Part shown: one piece after another, positions 59,968 through 64,000 of the stretch
Layout of the letters: the number at the start of each line of letters is the position of its first letter
Numbering within the stretch: position 1 is the first letter of the stretch
NCBI RefSeq assembly: GCF_014636935.1
Contig: NZ_BMES01000001.1
Span: 661,383-725,382 of the forward strand
Length of the DNA: 64,000 nucleotides
Direction: 5' to 3'
Source of the DNA: Alsobacter metallidurans
Lineage (GTDB): Bacteria > Pseudomonadota > Alphaproteobacteria > Rhizobiales > Beijerinckiaceae
Translations under genes and position numbers: made by a program
The notes under the pieces: model-generated
What the model saw: the letters and a program-made list of their open reading frames with translations, nothing else
Databases searched by the model: none
Told to the model about the DNA's origin: nothing

Positions 59968-60974
59968 GCGTAGCGCAGCCGTTGGCCGAGCCCCATCCGG
60001 GCGGCCTTCTCGAGCATGAAGTGCCCCAGCGCGATGTCTGACAGCGACAACCCGCGATGCCAGAACAGGATCGTCTCGTCGTCGCTCTCGCGCCCTGGCT
60101 TGCGCCCGGCGACGATCTCGCCCATCTCGGCGTGGAGCGTCTCGGCCGAGAGCTTGCCGGCGTCCACATGCGGCCGCAGCGCGCCGAAGGGCCCGCCCTT
60201 GCACTGGCCCCAGTCGTCCACCACCAGCTTCGCCATGATGTCGGTGAGCGACAACTCCACGGCGCTCATGGTGCCGTACGGAACCACGAAGGCGCCGGGC
60301 TTGATCCATTCGGTCTTCAGCAGCGGCTCCGGCGCGTTGAGGCGCGACGCCTCCACGACGATGTCGGCGCCGTCCACGCAGGAGCGCCAGTCCGGCGTCG
60401 CCACCACGCGCTTGCCGAGGTCGGCGCTGAGCCGCTCCGCGAAGGCGTCCCGGCTCTCCGGGCGGCGCGAATGGACGCGGATCTCGTCGAAGTCGAACAG
60501 CGAGTCGAGCAGCCGCACGTTCCAATAGGCCGTGCCCCGTGCGCCGATGTGGCCCAGCACCCGCGAGCCCTTGCGGGCGAGGTGCTTGGCCCCGATGGCC
60601 GTCACCGCGCCGGTGCGCATGTCGGTGAGGTGGCTGCCGTCCACGATGGCCTTGGGGACGCCGTTCAGCGGGTCCATGAGCAGGAGGAGCCCCATCTCGG
60701 AGGGCAGCCCCTGCTGGTAGTTGTCCACGAAGTCGCCGATCACCTTCACGCCCGCCCGGGCGATGGGCGCCCGGAAGGCGCCGCGCAGCACATTGAAATG
60801 GCCGTTCGCGCCCGCGTTCGGCATCAGGTGCACGCGCGGCTCGATCACGGTCTCGCCGCGGCCCTGGGCGGCGAGGCCCGCCTCCACGGCCGCGATGATC
60901 TCCGCGTCCGTGAGCCGCAGGGCTTCCACGTCGATGGCGTTCAGGTAGTCGATATACAACTCGGCCTTCGGCAT
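59964..60974 (-). CDS. ornithine cyclodeaminase / mu-crystallin family protein
   Basis: 336-aa NAD(P)-binding protein of the OCD family: N-terminal substrate part (LTDAEIIAAVEAGLAAQGRG, KVIGDFVDNYQQGLPSEMGL), LTDMRTGAVTAIGAKHLAR with the family Arg/Thr segment, and a Rossmann core RVLGHIGARGTAYWN. The usual GTGxQA nucleotide loop is altered. Members cyclise ornithine or reduce cyclic imines and other keto/imino acids. It is convergent to the lyase/transporter operon, so a pathway link is plausible but unproven. Confidence 0.87.
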   Translation of the reverse strand: MPKAELYIDYLNAIDVEALRLTDAEIIAAVEAGLAAQGRGETVIEPRVHLMPNAGANGHFNVLRGAFRAPIARAGVKVIGDFVDNYQQGLPSEMGLLLLMDPLNGVPKAIVDGSHLTDMRTGAVTAIGAKHLARKGSRVLGHIGARGTAYWNVRLLDSLFDFDEIRVHSRRPESRDAFAERLSADLGKRVVATPDWRSCVDGADIVVEASRLNAPEPLLKTEWIKPGAFVVPYGTMSAVELSLTDIMAKLVVDDWGQCKGGPFGALRPHVDAGKLSAETLHAEMGEIVAGRKPGRESDDETILFWHRGLSLSDIALGHFMLEKAARMGLGQRLRYA

Positions 60975-61004
60975 GCCGGCGCGCTCCTGCTCTCTCGTTT
61001 CGTC

Positions 61005-61595
61005 CTACGGATCGTCCACCGTCACGCGGGCAGTGGTCACCTGGTCGCCCTTCTGCTCGGCGTTCAGCGTCACCTGCCGGCCCGGAACGAGGTTCTCGGC
61101 CGAGCCCTGCGCGAAGGTGAACACCTTGGTGTCGGGCGTCAGCGCGATGGTCTTCTCGCCGCCCTTGTAGGTGAGCTTCATCGCCTTGCCGTCGCTGGTG
61201 TCCACGGTTTCGGCCATGGTGGCGTTGGTCATGGTGCTCTCGGGCAGGAGGTCCCACGCGCGGTGGCCTTCGCCCGTGCCCCGCATGGCGGCCGGGAAAA
61301 TGAAGATCTCGACGGCCTTCAGGGTCTCGCCCGTTCCCGGCACGGCGGCGACGCCCACATAGTCGTTCGGCTTGATCTGGCTGGCCTCGGCCCGCACGCG
61401 CCGGCCGACCGTGACGTTGGGGGCGAGCTGCACGTTCACGGTGGCGCCCTCCCGGGTGCGAACCTCGAGCACGCTCGCGTTGGCGCTCACGATGGCGCCG
61501 CGCAGGCGGGCCGTCTGGGCGCTCGCGCCCGTGGCCGTGACGGCGGCGAGGCCGACCGTCGCGAGGGTGAGATTGAGGAAGAAGGAAAATCGCAT
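61005..61595 (-). CDS. exported DUF5666-like beta-domain protein
   Basis: 196-aa product with a signal peptide ending TATGASA (about 20-26) and two repeated OB-like beta units, LRGAIVSANASVLEVRTREG with IKPNDYVGVAAV, and MKLTYKGGEKTIALTPDTKV with GRQVTLNAE. The pattern matches DUF5666-type proteins. GGAGCATCCCGC precedes ATG 61595. Upstream of the OCD-like gene on the same strand, 30 bp apart. Function unknown. Confidence 0.75.
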   Translation of the reverse strand: MRFSFFLNLTLATVGLAAVTATGASAQTARLRGAIVSANASVLEVRTREGATVNVQLAPNVTVGRRVRAEASQIKPNDYVGVAAVPGTGETLKAVEIFIFPAAMRGTGEGHRAWDLLPESTMTNATMAETVDTSDGKAMKLTYKGGEKTIALTPDTKVFTFAQGSAENLVPGRQVTLNAEQKGDQVTTARVTVDDP

Positions 61596-61845
61596 GCGGG
61601 ATGCTCCGGAGGGGGATGCCGCATCCTCGACCGCCCGCCTGCGTCGCGCCACCCCACCACACGCAGCTTTGATCGGGCGGGAAGATTTGTTTTCCGTCGT
61701 CGCCGCCATCGCGCCGGGGCGTCCGCGCCCGCCGCGCAGCGCTGCCGGGCGCTGGACGCGGCTTGACGCCGGCTGCGCTTCGCCCGATCGGTTGCGGGCG
61801 GCGCGACACCTCATGTGCGGTTGCCGAGCGTGAGAGAGGGACGGC

Positions 61846-62628
61846 GTGACCGCGTATCTGGAAGGGGCTCTGGCCGGTCTTGCCCTCAGCCCCGGCGTGG
61901 TTGCGATCCTGATCGCCGTGGTGCTGGGCGCAGCGGTGCTGCGCGGCTTCACGGGCTTCGGCTTTGCGATCGCGGCCGTGCCGCTTCTCAGCCAGGTCGT
62001 GCCGCCGCTGGTCGCCGTCACGATGGCGCTTTGCATGCAGACGCTGGGCGGCCTCATCGACCTGCGCCGCTCCTGGCGCGATTGCCACCGCGGCTCGTTG
62101 CGCTGGCTCCTGACCGGCGCGCTCGCCGGTTCCCCGGCAGGCATGGCGCTGCTGGGCGTCGCCCCCGCCTCCATCGCCCGCATCGCCATCGGGGGGATCA
62201 CGCTGATCGCCGCTGTGTCGCTGGCCCGCGGCGCGGCCCTCGCCGCCATGCCGGGCAAGGCGGTTACGCTCGGCGCCGGGCTGCTCGCCGGAATTTTCAG
62301 CGGCCTCGCCGCTATGCCGGGTCCGCCTGCGGTCGCGTACTACCTGGCGTCGCCGGTCAGCCGCACCCAGGCCCGCGCCTCCATGCTGGTGTTCTTTTTC
62401 CTGACGTCCTCGCTCGCGCTCGCCAGCGCGCTCTGGCTCGGCCTCGCCGACAAACGTGCGCTGGTGCTGGCCGTGATCGGCATGCCCGTGATGGTGCTCG
62501 GCGTTCACGCCGGCAATCGCGCGTCCCGCCACGGCGGCGAGCGTACCCATCGGCTCATCGCGATCGCGCTGCTGGTCGTGATCGCGGTCAGCAGCATCGC
62601 GCGCGGCGGCCACGAACTCTGGCCGTGA
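61846..62628 (+). CDS. TSUP-family permease (TauE/SafE), second
   Basis: 260-aa membrane protein with about eight helices in two repeats: LGAAVLRGFTGFGFAIAAVP and LLAGIFSGLAAMPGPPAVAY, the family Gly/Pro motifs. Related to but distinct from the TSUP at 19947. GTG start with GAGAGAGGGA upstream. It is a single gene; the transported anion is unknown. Confidence 0.85.
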   Translation: MTAYLEGALAGLALSPGVVAILIAVVLGAAVLRGFTGFGFAIAAVPLLSQVVPPLVAVTMALCMQTLGGLIDLRRSWRDCHRGSLRWLLTGALAGSPAGMALLGVAPASIARIAIGGITLIAAVSLARGAALAAMPGKAVTLGAGLLAGIFSGLAAMPGPPAVAYYLASPVSRTQARASMLVFFFLTSSLALASALWLGLADKRALVLAVIGMPVMVLGVHAGNRASRHGGERTHRLIAIALLVVIAVSSIARGGHELWP

Positions 62629-62753
62629 GGCGGGGCACAACGCCCTCGGCCGCCCTCAGCCTCAAACCCTCGACACCGTCGTTCTCCGATCCGCATCGCC
62701 TGGGGCGATGCTCTTCAGCGTCAGGGGATTGATGAAGGGATGGGGCGAGGCAT

Positions 62754-64000
62754 TCACCGCACCTGCGTTCCTTTGAGCCCGAGCGATCCCGGGTTCATCA
62801 GGCCGCGCGGGTCGAGCGCCCGCTTCACGTCCTGCAGCAGCGACCAGGTTTCAGGCTTCAGGATCTCGGCGAACGGGTAATCGCGCGCGATCTGCCAGCT
62901 GACGCCGCCGAGTCCCGCGTAGAGCTCCTGCGTGGCGCGGCGCAGCTCCGCGACGGCGTTGCGGGTTTCAGGGTTGGCCGGGCGATTCATCCACGGCTTC
63001 ACGATTTCGGCCCCCACGCTGGCGGCGTGCAGGGGCGTGATCTCGTCGGTCCAGTAGAAAGCCGGCTCCAGAAAGAACTCGTTGCCCACCGTCATGCTCA
63101 TCACCGAGTAGACGATGCCATGGCGCTCCATGAAGGGCTGGCGCTCGGCGAAGAACGCCTCGTTGGCGTCCACCACGCGCTGCGCATCGCCGAGCGGGAA
63201 CACGGCGTGGATCGGCACCCAGCGCTCGCCGTTGAGGCCCAGCATGCCCCGCACGGGCCCGAAGGGCTTCGCCCGCATCACCTTGGGCACGCTGTTCTCG
63301 ATCTCGGTTCCATGCGCCCGCCCGATGGCGCTCAGCGTCGCCATGCCCCTGCGCAGCGCGTCCGCGTCGGCGCCCTCCGTGACGATGTGGAGCGTGTAGT
63401 TGTGCGCCTTCAGGAAGTTCGCGCCCGCCACCGCCACGCCGGCCGCCGCCTTGACGCCCTCCAGCAGCGACTTGCCCGAGGTCGCCACCGCGCCGAGCGC
63501 CTTCAGCCCGTCCGAGATGCGGTTCACGCTGGCCGAATGCTGCGCCTTGGTGCGATCGATGCCGAAGCCCTCCGCGACGAGGCGGGTGCGCGCCATCTCG
63601 ACCTGTGCGGCCGCCATGGCGTTCAGGCTCTGGAAGCCGAAGGACAGGAAGCCCGTCTCGGCCGGCCGGGGCCACAGCCGCAGCGTCGCCGAGACCTTGA
63701 CGCCGAAGGCGCCGTTGTCGCCCAGAAACAGCCCGGTCAGGTCCGGCCCGCCCTCGCGCGTGAAGGGCTTGGTCCCCTTCCGCCCGCCCGAGCCCGTGGT
63801 CGCCAGCCGCCCGTCCGGCAGCGCGACGGTGACGCCGAGCACCGCCTCCGCGACCGTGCCGTTGAGCGCCGAGCCAAAAAAGGCGCTGTTCTGCGAGAGC
63901 GCGCCGCCCACCGTGGCGTTGACGCCCGACAGCGGCCCCCAATAGCCCGTGCGCAGGCCCGTGCCTTCCAGCGCTGCGTTGACGCTCTCCCAGGTGCACC
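62754..64000 (-). CDS. FAD-linked oxidase (GlcD/VAO type), 5' end cut by window edge
   Basis: At least 414 residues of a flavoprotein; the start lies beyond the right edge. Seen: the FAD-binding part TGYWGPLSGVNATVGGALSQ, FLGDNGAFGVKVSATLRLWP (the family GxxGAFGVxTxxxL), then the FAD-oxidase C domain ending in LLQDVKRALDPRGLMNPG, a typical family C-terminus. It oxidises a hydroxy or phenolic compound; the specificity is unknown. Confidence 0.87.
   Translation of the reverse strand, partial: CTWESVNAALEGTGLRTGYWGPLSGVNATVGGALSQNSAFFGSALNGTVAEAVLGVTVALPDGRLATTGSGGRKGTKPFTREGGPDLTGLFLGDNGAFGVKVSATLRLWPRPAETGFLSFGFQSLNAMAAAQVEMARTRLVAEGFGIDRTKAQHSASVNRISDGLKALGAVATSGKSLLEGVKAAAGVAVAGANFLKAHNYTLHIVTEGADADALRRGMATLSAIGRAHGTEIENSVPKVMRAKPFGPVRGMLGLNGERWVPIHAVFPLGDAQRVVDANEAFFAERQPFMERHGIVYSVMSMTVGNEFFLEPAFYWTDEITPLHAASVGAEIVKPWMNRPANPETRNAVAELRRATQELYAGLGGVSWQIARDYPFAEILKPETWSLLQDVKRALDPRGLMNPGSLGLKGTQVR

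Noticed and set aside
59164-62640. Long minus-strand open frame of over 1,100 codons
   Set aside because: Only its last 267 codons match a protein family (PhnD fold); the rest is antisense to or out of frame with the OCD-like, DUF5666-like and TSUP genes.

Overview
The window is GC-rich, densely packed DNA from an alphaproteobacterium, most likely of the Hyphomicrobiales (Rhizobiales). The evidence is a GcrA cell-cycle regulator gene beside an argD-argF-hslO block, GANTC sites upstream of gcrA, palindromic intergenic repeats of the kind common in that order, and many FCD-type GntR regulators and ABC/TTT uptake systems. I see no tRNA, rRNA, CRISPR array, transposase or phage gene.

Layout. 0-6.4 kb is core: argE (3' end cut by the window edge), apaG, a CDP-alcohol phosphatidyltransferase, gcrA, then the overlapping argD-argF-hslO operon. 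6.7-12.6 kb holds a membrane protein, a secreted esterase, a TTC38-like repeat protein, a thiamine-diphosphate enzyme and an OpgC-type acyltransferase. 12.6-33.4 kb is a catabolic and uptake region: gntR-mmgE/prpD-tctC-tctB-tctA-mmgE/prpD-SDR-TSUP; an ABC importer; a divergent gntR / mmgE-abrB-isopropylmalate-dehydrogenase-like set; an ArsR/NIPSNAP/ABM unit; and a divergent haloacetate-dehalogenase-like / pdxA-like pair. Four of its promoters carry the same 12-bp palindrome ATTGTTGACAAT (one with a single mismatch), always over a TTGACA -35-like box. The two GntR proteins encoded beside two of these sites have nearly identical recognition helices, so I infer one small regulon.

33.5-46.3 kb is mixed: two orphan periplasmic binding proteins, a GntR regulator, a DUF1206 protein, a Kef-type antiporter, small membrane and hypothetical proteins, an HWE-like sensor kinase, and a chrB-like/chrA chromate-resistance pair. 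46.4-53.5 kb is one minus-strand transcription direction: chemoreceptor, FGGY kinase, ribose-type ABC permease, binding protein, ATPase, nucleoside hydrolase. This reads as nucleoside or pentose scavenging with linked chemotaxis.

54.4-61 kb is the most unusual part: a complete quaternary-amine (OpuC/EgtU-type) ABC importer with an aromatic-amino-acid-lyase homologue inserted in the operon. The lyase keeps the family's other motifs but lacks the Ala-Ser-Gly triad that forms the MIO cofactor. This is what an ergothionase-like enzyme removing trimethylamine from a betaine would look like. A convergent ornithine-cyclodeaminase-like gene and a PhnD-like protein without a signal peptide follow. The window closes with a DUF5666-like exported protein, a TSUP permease and a FAD-linked oxidase cut by the right edge.

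Three families of palindromic intergenic repeat occur: two copies of a RIME-like element, two of an 83-bp hairpin, and one 140-bp nested hairpin beside a decayed copy of a dehalogenase 3' end.
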